Below are positions 1-8,594 of a stretch of DNA of 54,567 nt, in pieces. The stretch is taken from assembly GCA_017399105.1 (NCBI GenBank), contig JAFQEJ010000045.1:1-54567 (forward strand), written 5' to 3'. Below the pieces are notes generated by a model. The model was not told where the DNA came from and did not search any database. It was given only the letters and a program-made list of their open reading frames with translations. Made by a program: the position numbers and the translations under genes. Each line of letters starts with the position of its first letter. Positions within the stretch are counted from its first letter, which is position 1. The stretch comes from Clostridia bacterium (lineage in GTDB: Bacteria; Bacillota; Clostridia; Oscillospirales; CAG-272).

Positions 1-1164
1 GTCATCGAACTGCACATGGGTGTAAACATTCAGCGTCACGCTGATATCCGAATGGCCCATGATATACTGCAAGTGCTTCGGATTCATACCGGACTTTGCC
101 ATATTGGAACAGAAGGTGTGTCTGCATACATGAGGGGTTACTTTGGGCATCTGGATGCGGTAGATCTTGTTGTACTTCTCGACAATGTGCTGCAGATATT
201 TCTCCCAGTGCAGCGCAACCATCGGTCTGTCATTCTTGTCCAGAAACAGGAAGCCGGCATATCCATCCACCATCGGCTCCACTTTGGATGCCACACGATT
301 GGCGAGAATACGGCGGAAACACACCACCACTTCCTCACTCATCGGCACATAGCGGATACCGCTTTCCGTCTTGGGGTCCTGGATCACATATTGCATCTGC
401 GATGTTTTCTGTAACTGGTGGTGAACCTTGATACACTACTGATCGAACTCGATGTCAGAAAAGGTCAACCAACAAAATTCCGAGATACGCAGCCCCGTGT
501 TAAAGAGAATGAAGATCGCATCGTAGTACCGGCAGAAATGCTTATCTTCCTTGATAAATTTCAGAAGTTCACGCTCCTGCTTTCGGGTAATTGCTTTTCT
601 GGTGACAGAATCGTTCACGATCACCGATGCCAGTTCAAATCCAAATGGATTCTTACGGATCAGATCATCATCCACTGCCAGCTGAAAAGCGGGTCTCAGA
701 ACACCTCGGATGGAGTGAATGGAGATGTACCCTCTGCCATCCACCTGCTGAAGCTTGATCAGCCACGCCTTTGCATCGGACAGGCGAACCTTGTCAATGC
801 GCTGTTTGCCAAACGCTTCTTTGTTCAGGATATTGATCACGGTCTTATATCCTGCACGGGTGTTGTGGCTCACTCCGGTTTTCAAAGACACATGCTTTTC
901 TACCAGTTCAACCACTGTATAATTACCGCCATTGGTAACGATGTGGTCAAACAGATCTGCCTGAATCTGTTTTTCCTTCACTCTCAGCGAAAGCTCTCGC
1001 TTTTTGCCCTTGGGTGTCGGATCGTTCTTGTCCAAACGCCAACTGTATACATTCTTCTCCTTGCCGTACTCGTCAATATATCGGTAACGATACCTCCCAT
1101 CTGTACGCTGGTATTCGCCTTCACGCAAAATCCGGTTACGATTGTCTCGTCTTTTTTCACTCAT
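1..1164 (-). pseudogene. int: Tn916-type tyrosine recombinase (integrase), interrupted by one TAG and running off the left edge
   Basis: Site-specific recombinase that would excise and integrate the surrounding element. From ATG 1164 the protein shows a basic N-terminal arm (about residues 1-60), a SAM-like core-binding domain (about 75-165) and the catalytic domain. The first catalytic Arg is in FNTGLRISE. Beyond a TAG at 436-438 the same frame continues without a shift through the HxxR box (PHVCRHTF), the second His (IMGHSD) and the nucleophile Tyr (TLNVYTH), and leaves the window at base 1. The only defect seen is the single amber codon, between FSDIEFDQ and CIKVHHQL, at the start of the catalytic domain. 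Without read-through the product would be a catalytically dead 242-residue fragment. An inverted repeat covers its ribosome site. Family identity is clear; whether the stop is real, suppressed or a sequencing error is not. Confidence 0.88.
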
Positions 1165-1169
1165 GGAAT

Positions 1170-1191
1170 CTCTCCTTTCAAGAAAGGAGAG
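1170..1191 (-). promoter_or_regulatory. Inverted repeat covering the integrase ribosome binding site
   Basis: CTCTCCTTTC and GAAAGGAGAG form a perfect 10-bp stem with a 2-nt loop, immediately upstream of the integrase ATG at 1164. On the coding (minus) strand the GGAGAG ribosome site lies in the 3' arm, so folding of the mRNA would hide it. Translational repression of integrase is inferred from the position. Confidence 0.6.
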
Positions 1192-1280
1192 CCAGACTTG
1201 CGATAATATTATATCACAAATTTTGCTCTCTGTACAGCTGTGTCATATGAAAACGGCAGCTCTGCAGCATTATTTTTAAT

Positions 1281-1520
1281 TTACACGGCAGCAGCCTGAT
1301 CCAGATATCGCTCGAACTTCTCCCGCTTGATCAGCGCCCTGTTGCCGTTCATAACGTAGAAATCTTCGTGCGGGTTCTGATCGATCAGCATCCGCAGCTT
1401 TCCTTCGCCGATGTGATAGTACCCGGCGGCTTCCTTGATGGTCAGCGTGTATCTGCGCCATACCGGAATATCAAAATAGCTCTTCACGCTTGCATTGCTC
1501 TTGTTATTAGCCATAGGCAT
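1281..1520 (-). CDS. xis: Excisionase (Xis), Tn916 type
   Basis: Small DNA-bending recombination directionality factor that pairs with a tyrosine integrase to favour excision. The 79-residue protein has the family pattern: an aromatic/Pro stretch (YFDIPVWRRYTLT), then a winged-helix with IKEAAGYYHIGEGKLRML, and a basic end (LIKREKFERYL). Its place just upstream of int, same strand, is standard for these elements. Two in-frame starts are close together (ATG 1520 and ATG 1514); 1520 is kept because a weak GTAGGT site lies at suitable distance. It follows a very short open frame with a strong ribosome site by 11 nt, so coupled translation is possible. The gene is intact, unlike int. Confidence 0.85.
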   Translation of the reverse strand: MPMANNKSNASVKSYFDIPVWRRYTLTIKEAAGYYHIGEGKLRMLIDQNPHEDFYVMNGNRALIKREKFERYLDQAAAV

Positions 1521-1531
1521 TTACCTACAAA

Positions 1532-1591
1532 TCAATTCACCATACAGACATGTGATAATTCCCATCCTGCGTTCTTTTGTGCTTTGTTCAT
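1532..1591 (-). CDS. Possible 19-residue leader peptide upstream of xis
   Basis: An ATG at 1591 is preceded by a perfect AGGAGGT ribosome site (1598-1604, 6-nt spacing) and opens a 19-codon frame, MNKAQKNAGWELSHVCMVN, ending in TGA 11 nt before the xis start. The ribosome site is far better than that of xis. The peptide resembles no family I know. It could be a coupling leader that feeds ribosomes to xis, or the residue of a longer lost gene. Only the start signal and the position support it. Confidence 0.35.
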   Translation of the reverse strand: MNKAQKNAGWELSHVCMVN

Positions 1592-1631
1592 TTTGATACC
1601 TCCTAAAGCCGGGCAAGGGGAGCTGGAAAAA

Positions 1632-1803
1632 GAAACCGGAAACCGGCTCAATAAACCAGATTCCACCTTCCGGCAGTTGTCTTAGATGCTTTTGCTTTTC
1701 TTCAATTCCTTTGTTGCTTTCGTTTCCGGAGATAAATAACCTTATAAAACACGGTTTTTCCCGGAAACTGATACGGCAACGGATTGGAAATGAAACAGGA
1801 AAC
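1632..1803. repeat. Cluster of GGAAAC/GAAAC motifs between primase remnant and xis
   Basis: This non-coding stretch holds GGAAAC at 1638-1643, 1763-1768 and 1798-1803 in one orientation, an inverted copy GTTTCC at 1722-1727, and extra GAAAC units at 1632 and 1792. The clustering near xis suggests binding sites for an element protein, but the spacing is irregular and chance is possible. Confidence 0.3.
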
Positions 1804-1815
1804 CAGACTTCTTTC

Positions 1816-2465
1816 TCAAAACGGCAGCTCCGTCTGGCTGCATTCTTCCTCGGTCAGTTCAAGAAAGCCATCCATGGGGGTTATCTCCGTTTCCGATGCT
1901 TCGTTTCCACGCATCCAACCCCTTTGCTTACCGTACTTCTTATAGCTTCTGGGATTGGGGTAAAGAATCCAGCCTGTCACGGACTGATTCATAATCTCGT
2001 TGATTTCCCGTGTTTCCCACGATTTCGGCTCGTCAAAGCGCCCCAGTGCTTCGTGATGGAGCAGTTTGGAACAGACCATATCCCCATCAAAATCATCCAG
2101 AAACGCCTGTATCACGCCCACCTTGGTGTCCTCCGGCATGAACTGCTTTTGCAGGAGAACCAACTGATCGTTCATTTCTTTAGACAGCTTCAGCTGCACC
2201 TTTCCTCGCCGGTAAATGATCATGGCTTCCGCCCACAGCGGATCCATATACTGCCGGGATGCTGCTTCATCTTCCAGAATGTATACCTCTGTCTGTTCGG
2301 GATGTACCATGACGGGCAAAAAGCGGCGGTTTCCGCTTCGGTCAAGGGGCAGAAAGTCCAGCGCATTGGATGTGCCGCCAAACACACACTACCGCAGCCC
2401 GTCCTCCGGTTCAATTGCATAGAGAACCTTGTAAGTCTTCTTGGAACGACTGAGGAATTCGGACG
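1816..2465 (-). pseudogene. VirE-like (virulence-associated E) primase/ATPase C-terminal remnant with in-frame TAG
   Basis: C-terminal part of the VirE family, replication/primase-helicase proteins of plasmids, phages and integrative elements. Reading leftward from about 2465 the frame gives FLSRSKKTYKVLYA, then EPEDGLR, a TAG at 2389-2391, then CVFGGTSNALDFLPL and RSGNRRFLPV. The CVFGGTSN and GNRRFLPV blocks are characteristic of the family, and relatives usually carry Gln directly before the Cys (RQC), so the TAG sits on an expected CAG. Upstream of about 2465 the frame hits a TGA and similarity stops: the 5' two thirds of the gene, including the P-loop, are missing. So the gene is truncated as well as interrupted. 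A GTG at 2385 could start a 189-residue fragment, but with no good ribosome site. Confidence 0.72.
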
Positions 2466-2603
2466 GTCATTCAGTTTTCAAGGTGCATCGGTGATTTACA
2501 AGTACAGTTTAGCGAAAAAAGACGCTCTCTCCCGTATGTCCAAAAGGTAGGAAAAGAGCGTAAAAATGCGTGGTTTTCCACGCTTATGGAAATGGAGAAA
2601 AAT

Positions 2604-3451
2604 ATGCAACCGAAACTCACTGTTCAGGAAAGATTGAAAGACCTGCGTGTTGTGTATTTTAAGTTGACGCTGGAAGAGTTGGCAGAGCGCACCGGTCTGT
2701 CCCGTTCCGCCCTGGGGAAATATGAATCTGATGAAACCGCAAAAGACATCAGCCCCTTTGCGATCCTGACACTCGCAAAGTTCTATGGCGTGTCCACGGA
2801 CTATCTGCTGGGTCTGACAGGAAATAAAAATCACCCAAACACAGAGCTGGACGCTCTGCATTTGAGTGATGATGCAATTTCAGTATTAACTTCCGGAAAC
2901 TTCAACCACCGGCTGCTTTCTGAAATGATCTGCCACAAAGATTTTCAGCGCATGATGCTGGATGCGGAAATCTATGTTGATCGCATTGCAGATATGCGGA
3001 TCACCGACATGAATGCTGTCATGGAAGCTGTTCGGCAATCTGTGATTAAGAAAAAAGAGAACGATCAGCAGGATTTGTACCTGCGCACGTTGGAACTGGT
3101 ACAGGTGCAGGAAGATGAGTATTTCGGTCATGTGATCTCCAAGGATCTGACTGGCATTCTCCGTGACATTCGTGATACGCACCGCAAGGATGCAACCACA
3201 GCGGACGAGAGTTCCGCTGCTCTGGATGTGCGGAAACAATTGCAGGAAGCCATGGACTACAAGGGCAGTACCGAAGAAAAGAAAGCTCGTCTGTCCTTGC
3301 TAACCTCGGCATTGATTATGATGCGATTACCAAGGAACAGTTTGCAAATCTGATTGAAGTGCTGAAGCTGTCCAAGCACATGAGCAGCCCGATCAGCCAG
3401 CGTGGTAAAGGCGGCATGACTCATGGAATGGGAAAAAGAAAAAGGAAATAA
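2604..3451 (+). pseudogene. XRE-family transcriptional regulator, frameshifted near its 3' end
   Basis: DNA-binding regulator with an N-terminal helix-turn-helix (residues about 8-65 from ATG 2604: LTLEELAERTGLSRSALGKYE, then YGVSTDYLLGLTG) and a long helical C-terminal domain. ATG 2604 is preferred over 2586 because GGAG lies 6 nt before it. The frame runs well to about 3290 and then leaves the conserved reading; the next frame continues as ANLGIDYDAITKEQ and IEVLKLSKHMSS to a TAA at 3449-3451. Restoring one base near 3290 gives exactly 283 codons, so this is one missing nucleotide. As sequenced, the product would end at 3353 with an unrelated tail. Related proteins occur in clostridial conjugative elements and probably control element genes. 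A strong terminator follows. Confidence 0.72.
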
Positions 3452-3460
3452 TATAAAATC

Positions 3461-3509
3461 AAAGAGCTGCCGTGTTGGAATTATTCTCCCGATACGGCAG
3501 CTCTTTTTC
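3461..3509. terminator. Bidirectional rho-independent terminator
   Basis: AGAGCTGCCGT (3463-3473) pairs perfectly with ACGGCAGCTCT (3494-3504) and is followed by TTTTT on the plus strand. On the minus strand it is followed by TTTGATTTTA. It lies between the rightward XRE gene and the end of the leftward ABC/two-component operon and can serve both. Confidence 0.8.
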
Positions 3510-3513
3510 TCCT

Positions 3514-3681
3514 TTACAGGAGCCTGTAACCCCTATTGACGGCGTTAAAACAGAAGCTTATCATTTCTGATTTTGAGATAAATTTTTGCCGGGTAAACCC
3601 TTCGACGAAGTGGAAGGAAATGATATTTTCATCGATATTGATCCAACACATCGTTTTTTCGGACACGGCTTGTACCGACAT
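3514..3681 (-). CDS. Small hypothetical protein at the end of the ABC/two-component operon
   Basis: A 55-residue frame, last in the leftward cassette, starting at ATG 3681 with a GGAAAGG ribosome site about 9 nt upstream (the frame is open from a TTG at 3699). I do not recognise the family. The sequence has a mixed polar/aromatic core (CWINIDENIISFHFVEGF, then SKSEMISFCFNAVNRGY), no signal peptide and no membrane segment. It ends just before the shared terminator and follows the secreted-protein gene by 34 nt. Placement and ribosome site support coding; lack of recognised similarity keeps this uncertain. Confidence 0.45.
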   Translation of the reverse strand: MSVQAVSEKTMCWINIDENIISFHFVEGFTRQKFISKSEMISFCFNAVNRGYRLL

Positions 3682-3715
3682 CAACATCATCCTTTCCAAA
3701 ATCGTTGCTTACACT

Positions 3716-4135
3716 TTACTTCTTGAAGCCTCCGAGCTTTGCGCCCTGAAACATAGGCTTGGCTTCACCGGAGGTGATGGTATCATACTGCTCCTGAGTA
3801 ATCTTACATTCGGCAAGCAGCTCTGCCAGCTTTTCCTGCATGACTTCCTTATTCATTTCAAAGGCACCGTCAGGCTTTTTGAACTTGCCAACCCCCTTTT
3901 TCATAAACTCACCCAACTCAGGCTTTTCAAAATCTTCGGGCAGTGCAGCGAATTTCTTTTCACCGTCATAGGAAAGTCTTTCAAAGCGCTTTCCGAACTG
4001 AAATCCGGGTCTTGCTTCTGCCTGCTGTTCGATCACAGCAGGTTCGGTTTCGGTGTCAATCTCTGCGGCATAAGCCGAAACAGGCATTGCCGCCATTGCA
4101 GCTGCGATACACAGCCATGCAAATACTTTTTTCAT
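3716..4135 (-). CDS. Small secreted or surface protein of the ABC cassette
   Basis: A 139-residue exported protein. From ATG 4135 it has a signal peptide (MKKVFAWLCIAAAMAAMPVS, cleavage likely after AYA near residue 24), then a Glu/Lys-rich helical body and a C-terminal segment LAECKITQEQYDTITSGEA. That last motif resembles the short helical domain of DUF2680-like or SHOCT-like small exported proteins, but I cannot assign a family with certainty. It starts 11 nt after the ABC ATPase stop, so it belongs to the same transcript as the ATPase and permease. A role as an extracytoplasmic partner of the permease or target of the sensor kinase is inference. The reading could start further upstream, but only ATG 4135 gives a proper signal peptide. 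Confidence 0.7.
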   Translation of the reverse strand: MKKVFAWLCIAAAMAAMPVSAYAAEIDTETEPAVIEQQAEARPGFQFGKRFERLSYDGEKKFAALPEDFEKPELGEFMKKGVGKFKKPDGAFEMNKEVMQEKLAELLAECKITQEQYDTITSGEAKPMFQGAKLGGFKK

Positions 4136-4146
4136 ATCAAGTCTCC

Positions 4147-4797
4147 TTACTTTGAATTTTTGGACAGTTCGTATTTCACATCCGCCATCTGTGCAACCTC
4201 CGGCGAATGAGTAACGATGATAATGCACTTGTTTTGTTCTCTTACAAGGCGCATGAAAATGTCCATGATAGCGTTTTGCGTCTTTCCGTCAAGATTTCCG
4301 GTTGGTTCATCGGCAAGAATGACATCGGAATCGAAAGCCAGCGTTCTTGCAATGGCAACTCTCTGCTGTTCGCCGCCTGACAGCTTCAGAATTCTTCTGT
4401 CCCACAATTCTTCGCCAAGGCCAACCGAGCGAAGCAGCTCCTGTGCCTTCTGGCGTTTGTCGGGGATCTTCTTTCGGCTGACATCCATGGATAGGATTAC
4501 ATTCTCCACGGCGTTCAGGTGCGGAAGCAGATTATAGCTCTGGAAGATAACACCCACATACTTGCTTCTGTAGGAATAGGGGTTCAGTTTGCTGATGTTC
4601 TGGCCTTTGTAGGTAATCGTACCCATCGTAGGTTTGGTCAGTCCCGAAAGCATGGAAAGCAGTGTCGTCTTTCCGGCTCCCGATTCGCCGACAATGGCGT
4701 ACAGCGTACCTTCTTCAAAATCAAGGCTCATATTTTTGATGACCATCTTTTTCTTGTCGTAAGAGTAGCTGACATCTTTTAAGGTTAATTCACTCAT
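4147..4797 (-). CDS. ABC transporter ATPase, MacB/LolD/BceA-like
   Basis: Cytoplasmic ATPase that powers the FtsX-like permease encoded just upstream. The 216 residues are standard for this class and all motifs are present: Walker A GESGAGKTT (about 38-46), Q-loop FQSYNLLPH, signature LSGGEQQR, Walker B VILADEPTGNLD and the H-loop THSPE. The TGNLD variant is typical of exporters of the MacB/LolD/BceA group, which act on lipids, lipoproteins or antimicrobial peptides, not on nutrient import. ATG 4797 is 11 nt after the permease stop, with GGAGG before it. Together with the kinase and regulator upstream this looks like a peptide-sensing resistance or export module carried on a mobile element. 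The substrate is unknown. Confidence 0.88.
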   Translation of the reverse strand: MSELTLKDVSYSYDKKKMVIKNMSLDFEEGTLYAIVGESGAGKTTLLSMLSGLTKPTMGTITYKGQNISKLNPYSYRSKYVGVIFQSYNLLPHLNAVENVILSMDVSRKKIPDKRQKAQELLRSVGLGEELWDRRILKLSGGEQQRVAIARTLAFDSDVILADEPTGNLDGKTQNAIMDIFMRLVREQNKCIIIVTHSPEVAQMADVKYELSKNSK

Positions 4798-4808
4798 GTT
4801 CGTCCTCC

Positions 4809-6320
4809 TTATCGCTCGCTGAGAATCTTGAGGGGTTCGTAGCGCAATACGGATATCATTCCCACGCTGCTTGCGATCAAGGTGAGCAGGATTGAAATCG
4901 CCATCAGGCTCAGAAGAACGGACGCATCCGTGGTGGTATTCAGCGAATCCAGATACTCCACTTCGTTGCCGGACAGATTTCCGATATTTTGGAATCTATT
5001 GCCGCCGCCGGGGAAACCGCCGCCCTGGAAGCCACCGCCGAAGTTTTCGTTCATGGTGGTGGTAGTCGTTTCAACCGATGCCACCTGCTCCTGCAGAAGA
5101 TAATCGCCTACGGGCTGAGAGACCGTCGCACCGATGCCTGTGCCAATCACAACGGCAAGCAGTGTCACAAGGAAAGTTTCCGTCAGAAACTGCAAGGCTA
5201 CCGTGCCTTTCTTCATACCGATAGCGGCAAGCACACCGATTTCATACTTGCGCTCACGCACCGTGAACATATTGAAAATAACGAGAATGCCGCCGCCGAT
5301 CAGCAGAACAACGATAAAGAAGATCATCGTGAACTTGCTGAGACTTTCCAGAGGAACAACGCTCTTTTCGTACTGGTTGAGATCGGTGGACGAAACGGCG
5401 TATGCTTCGGTATCGAGTCCCAACACCTCCACATCGGTCAGGAATTCTTCGTATCGTTCCGCATTGGAGAACACATAGGTGCCGCTGACTGTGGAGCGAA
5501 GGGCTGTGGATGTAGTGCCGCCCCTTCCGTTTTCCACTTCCTCTGCATTGGCTATGGTATCCTCTACCATAGCGTTCAAAGAAGCATAGGACATAAATAC
5601 GGTGTTGGCGTATGCTTCAGAAGATTCATTCAGGAAGGTGCCGCAAATGGTTACGGTATAAACCTGATCCTCTTTCTGCGGATTGATGATCGTAAAGCTG
5701 TCACCGACTGCAAGATCATTCAGAAGTGCCAGCTCATAACTGATGATACAGGAACCGTCAGAAGAATCCTGTTCAAATACATTGCCCTCATAGATGACAT
5801 TTTCACCGCTGATGAAGGTGGTCATGGCATCATGGGAGCTGTAACCGATCACGGTCAGGTCGGCGCTGTTCCTGCCGCCCATCATTCCTCCACCCATCAT
5901 GCCGCCGAAACTGCCAAAACCGCCGGATGTGTTCTCATAGAACGTGAAATCTTCGGGAGCATTGAAGCCTATGGAACCGGTGTAGTAGAATCCGTCTACA
6001 TATTCACTTCCTGCGTAATGGGTCATTTCTTCCAGAGTCAGAGCTTGGGAGAGCTTACCCATCATGGATTCGGGATCGAATTCACCTTCCTGCGGACGTT
6101 CACCGCTGCCGAAGGAACCCATGATCCCTTGTCGGTTTGCGGAGATCTGCGCCGTGATACTGAGCGAGTTATAGGCGGTTTCTTTTGCCGCTTCGGCGCT
6201 GCCTCTCACACTCAGAGCAACACAGGCAGACACTGCAATCAAAAAGACCAGGATGAAAATCAATATGTTCCGCCCCTTGGCCCGGACGATGCTTTTGTAA
6301 GCATTTTTGATAATGTACAT
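4809..6320 (-). CDS. FtsX-like ABC permease with Gly/Met-rich extracytoplasmic segments
   Basis: Membrane subunit of the MacB/FtsX type. From ATG 6320 (GGAGG 8 nt upstream) the 503-residue protein has one N-terminal membrane segment (about residues 18-40), a large extracytoplasmic domain and three C-terminal segments, the FtsX fold (LIGGGILVIFNMFTVRERKYEIGVLAAIGM is its usual cytoplasmic loop region, read in parts). Two low-complexity stretches stand out: a Gly/Met run near residue 155 (GGMMGGGMMGGR) and a Gly/Phe run near residue 435 (FGGGFQGGGFPGGG), both placed outside the membrane. The gene sits between kinase and ATPase genes in one leftward operon. A longer frame to 6368 exists, but its extra N-terminus lacks a start signal. 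Confidence 0.85.
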   Translation of the reverse strand: MYIIKNAYKSIVRAKGRNILIFILVFLIAVSACVALSVRGSAEAAKETAYNSLSITAQISANRQGIMGSFGSGERPQEGEFDPESMMGKLSQALTLEEMTHYAGSEYVDGFYYTGSIGFNAPEDFTFYENTSGGFGSFGGMMGGGMMGGRNSADLTVIGYSSHDAMTTFISGENVIYEGNVFEQDSSDGSCIISYELALLNDLAVGDSFTIINPQKEDQVYTVTICGTFLNESSEAYANTVFMSYASLNAMVEDTIANAEEVENGRGGTTSTALRSTVSGTYVFSNAERYEEFLTDVEVLGLDTEAYAVSSTDLNQYEKSVVPLESLSKFTMIFFIVVLLIGGGILVIFNMFTVRERKYEIGVLAAIGMKKGTVALQFLTETFLVTLLAVVIGTGIGATVSQPVGDYLLQEQVASVETTTTTMNENFGGGFQGGGFPGGGNRFQNIGNLSGNEVEYLDSLNTTTDASVLLSLMAISILLTLIASSVGMISVLRYEPLKILSER

Positions 6321-6445
6321 GGTACTTCCTCCATTTGGTTCTTTGCTTAAGCATCCATAGTATAGCAAGGGGATTTTATATTTTTGTCAGGGGAAATAAA
6401 AATCAGCAGAAAAATCAAAATGATTTCTCTGCTGAAAGTTTGATA

Positions 6446-7891
6446 TTATTGGCAATTCAAAGTGATGGTCACGGTCACACCGCCGTCTGTATTTTCAACG
6501 CAGCAGGTGCCACCCAGCTTGTCCATCACCGTTTTTACGATATATAAACCAAGCCCAACATTGTTCTTACCGTTTCGGGTTCGTGCTTTATCGGTGCGGT
6601 AGAAGGCATCCCAGATATGCTCCAAATCTTCCTCCGGGATATGTTCACCTCGATTGAAGATTTCAAGACTGGCTTTACCGCTCTCACGGCGCAGAGCAAT
6701 ACGAATCTCGCCGCCGTTGTCTGTGTGCTGTACCGCATTGTTCAGAATGTTTTTGATGACCTGTGCCAGATATTTGATTTCACCCGACACGATGACATTT
6801 TCGGACAACGAAACGTTCGTCTGATAGCCATCCAGAATGGGATGATATTCCCGAAGTACATCCTGACACAACTCGGCAAGATCGACTTCTTCAAGGCTCA
6901 GCTTGAGAAAGCCGTTGTCGATGGATGAAATCTCCAGCATATCCGACACCATTTTGCTGAGATTTTCGGTTTCCTCCAGAATGGTATCGCAATAGTAATC
7001 ACGGTCAATGCCCGCTACATTGTTTTTCAGATTTTCCGTGTAGATCTGCAAAAGAGCCAGCGGCGTTTTCATTTCATGGGATACGGAAGCGATAAACTCA
7101 CGGCGATAGCCTTCGATCTGTTTCCGGTATTCGATGTCCTTTTGAAACTACGCATTGGCGGCGGTCAGATCACGCATATTCCGGTCAAGCTGCCGTGACA
7201 TTTGATTGATACTATACGCAAGGCTTGCAAGCTCTGCCGTGGAATTGTCCTCGTCCGCAGCACAGGAAAAATCCAGCTTGGCGATTTGTTTGGAAACCGC
7301 TTCCATATTGGTGATCGGTCTGGAAATCGTCTTGGACACCACCAGTGCGATCAGGGAACCGATCAGCAGCACTGCAAGAGAAATATAGATGTTGGACTCC
7401 GTAAATACTGCAATGCTGTTGTCGATGGCAGCGATCTGGAGAGTCATCAGAACACGGACATCTTCGCCGCTATGAGAAAAGCTGCCGGCAAGCTGCAATC
7501 GGTCGGTATCACCGAAAACACCTTTTCCCTCAATGAGTGTTGCAGTTGGTTTGTCTGTGAACTCTGCGTTATGAAACATCAGGTTCATTCCGGGACGTTG
7601 CCCCTGCAGCATAAAAGAGTAACCGGAGGAATAGACGATCTCCCCGTTGTCAGAGATCACCGTTTTGATTCCGTATGTATCCTGTAAGTTCTCTGCAATC
7701 GAATTTACGTCTGCAAGGTCATCACTGTATCCTGTTTTGATCTGCTCAAACGCCTCTCCAATGATGCCTTTCTGCTGCTGCATAAAAAAGCCTTTGGACA
7801 GAAACTGGTTGAATACGATCTGTCCGACAAGAGACAGCAGGATCAGCGAGCATATCGTGATCAGAAGTTTATTTCGTATCCGTATTTTCAT
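6446..7891 (-). pseudogene. Membrane sensor histidine kinase, interrupted by one in-frame TAG
   Basis: Partner kinase of the response regulator just upstream. From ATG 7891 (GAGGTG 5 nt before; overlaps the regulator by 23 nt) it shows a first membrane segment (about 9-30), an extracytoplasmic sensor domain, a second membrane segment (about 165-185), a HAMP linker, then the His box SHEMKTPL, the N box (NILNNAVQH), the G boxes and GLGLYIV. A TAG at 7148-7150 lies between HAMP and His box, in NMRDLTAANA-stop-FQKDIEYRKQ. The frame is otherwise uninterrupted for 482 codons, and a Gln fits the site. If the stop is real, the sensor half is separated from the catalytic half and signalling is lost; an internal start at ATG 7072 would lack the phosphorylated His. 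Confidence 0.85.
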
Positions 7892-8576
7892 TTGGCACCT
7901 CAAACTGATAACCTACGCAGTGTATGGTCTTGATATAGTCGGCACAGTCGCCCAGCTTGTTACGGAGCTGGCGGATATGGGTATCCACTGTGCGGTAGCC
8001 ACCCTCAAAGTCATAACCCCATACATTATCCAGCAGCTGCTCTCTGGAAAAGGTAAGTCCTCGATTCACCGCCAGATAATACAGTAAATCATACTCTCGG
8101 CGGGTCAGCTCCAGCTCCTTGCCGGACAGATAGATGGTGCGTGTGGTTGCATTGATCGACAGCTGACCTGCCACAAGATCACTCTGCATATCTTTGCCGA
8201 ATCTGCGCAGGACGGCTTCCACTCTTGCCATCAGAAGGGAGGAAGAAAAGGGCTTGGTAATATAATCGTCCGCACCGCAGGAGAAACCGGACAGCTGATC
8301 GTATTCCTCGCCTTTGGCAGTCAATAAAATGACCGGGGTAAGAAAGGACGCTTCCCGAATCTGCTTAAGTGTTGTCAGTCCGTCCTGCCGGGGCATCATC
8401 ACGTCAAGAAGGATGATGTCGATCACATTGGAGTTCTCATAGAATATATCTAAAGCCTCCATGCCGTCTCTGGCTTCCAGAACACAGAAACCACTCGCTT
8501 TGAAAAAATCACGCAGCGCCCGAACCATCTTCGGTTCGTCATCTGCAATTAAAATGCATCGTTTGTTTTCGTTCAT
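7869..8576 (-). CDS. OmpR/PhoB-family response regulator
   Basis: DNA-binding output protein of the two-component pair. The 235-residue protein from ATG 8576 (GGAGGTG upstream) has a receiver domain (residues 1-120) with the acidic pair DDE near the start, the phospho-acceptor Asp in IILLDVMMP and the Lys in ITKPF, followed by a winged-helix domain (about 135-230: ELTRREYDLLYYL, GYDFEGGYRTVDTHIRQLRNKLG in two parts). It is first in the leftward operon kinase-permease-ATPase-secreted protein, so it most likely activates that operon. Direct repeats spaced 11 bp lie at the -35 position of its own promoter, which suggests autoregulation. A longer frame to 8606 lacks a start signal. Confidence 0.9.
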   Translation of the reverse strand: MNENKRCILIADDEPKMVRALRDFFKASGFCVLEARDGMEALDIFYENSNVIDIILLDVMMPRQDGLTTLKQIREASFLTPVILLTAKGEEYDQLSGFSCGADDYITKPFSSSLLMARVEAVLRRFGKDMQSDLVAGQLSINATTRTIYLSGKELELTRREYDLLYYLAVNRGLTFSREQLLDNVWGYDFEGGYRTVDTHIRQLRNKLGDCADYIKTIHCVGYQFEVPNENTDTK

Positions 8577-8594
8577 GCAGTTCACCTCCAACAT

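Noticed and set aside
2522..2561. ACGCTCT/AGAGCGT inverted repeat as terminator of the primase remnant
   Set aside because: The arms are 7 bp with a 26-nt loop, and the hairpin lies upstream of the remnant in its reading direction, so it would not end it. It may belong to the lost region between primase and XRE gene.
4989..6350. Long open frame (453 codons) on the plus strand opposite the ABC permease
   Set aside because: It is antisense to a clearly conserved permease, has no ribosome site and low-complexity His/Cys-rich composition. It is a by-product of codon bias in the real gene.
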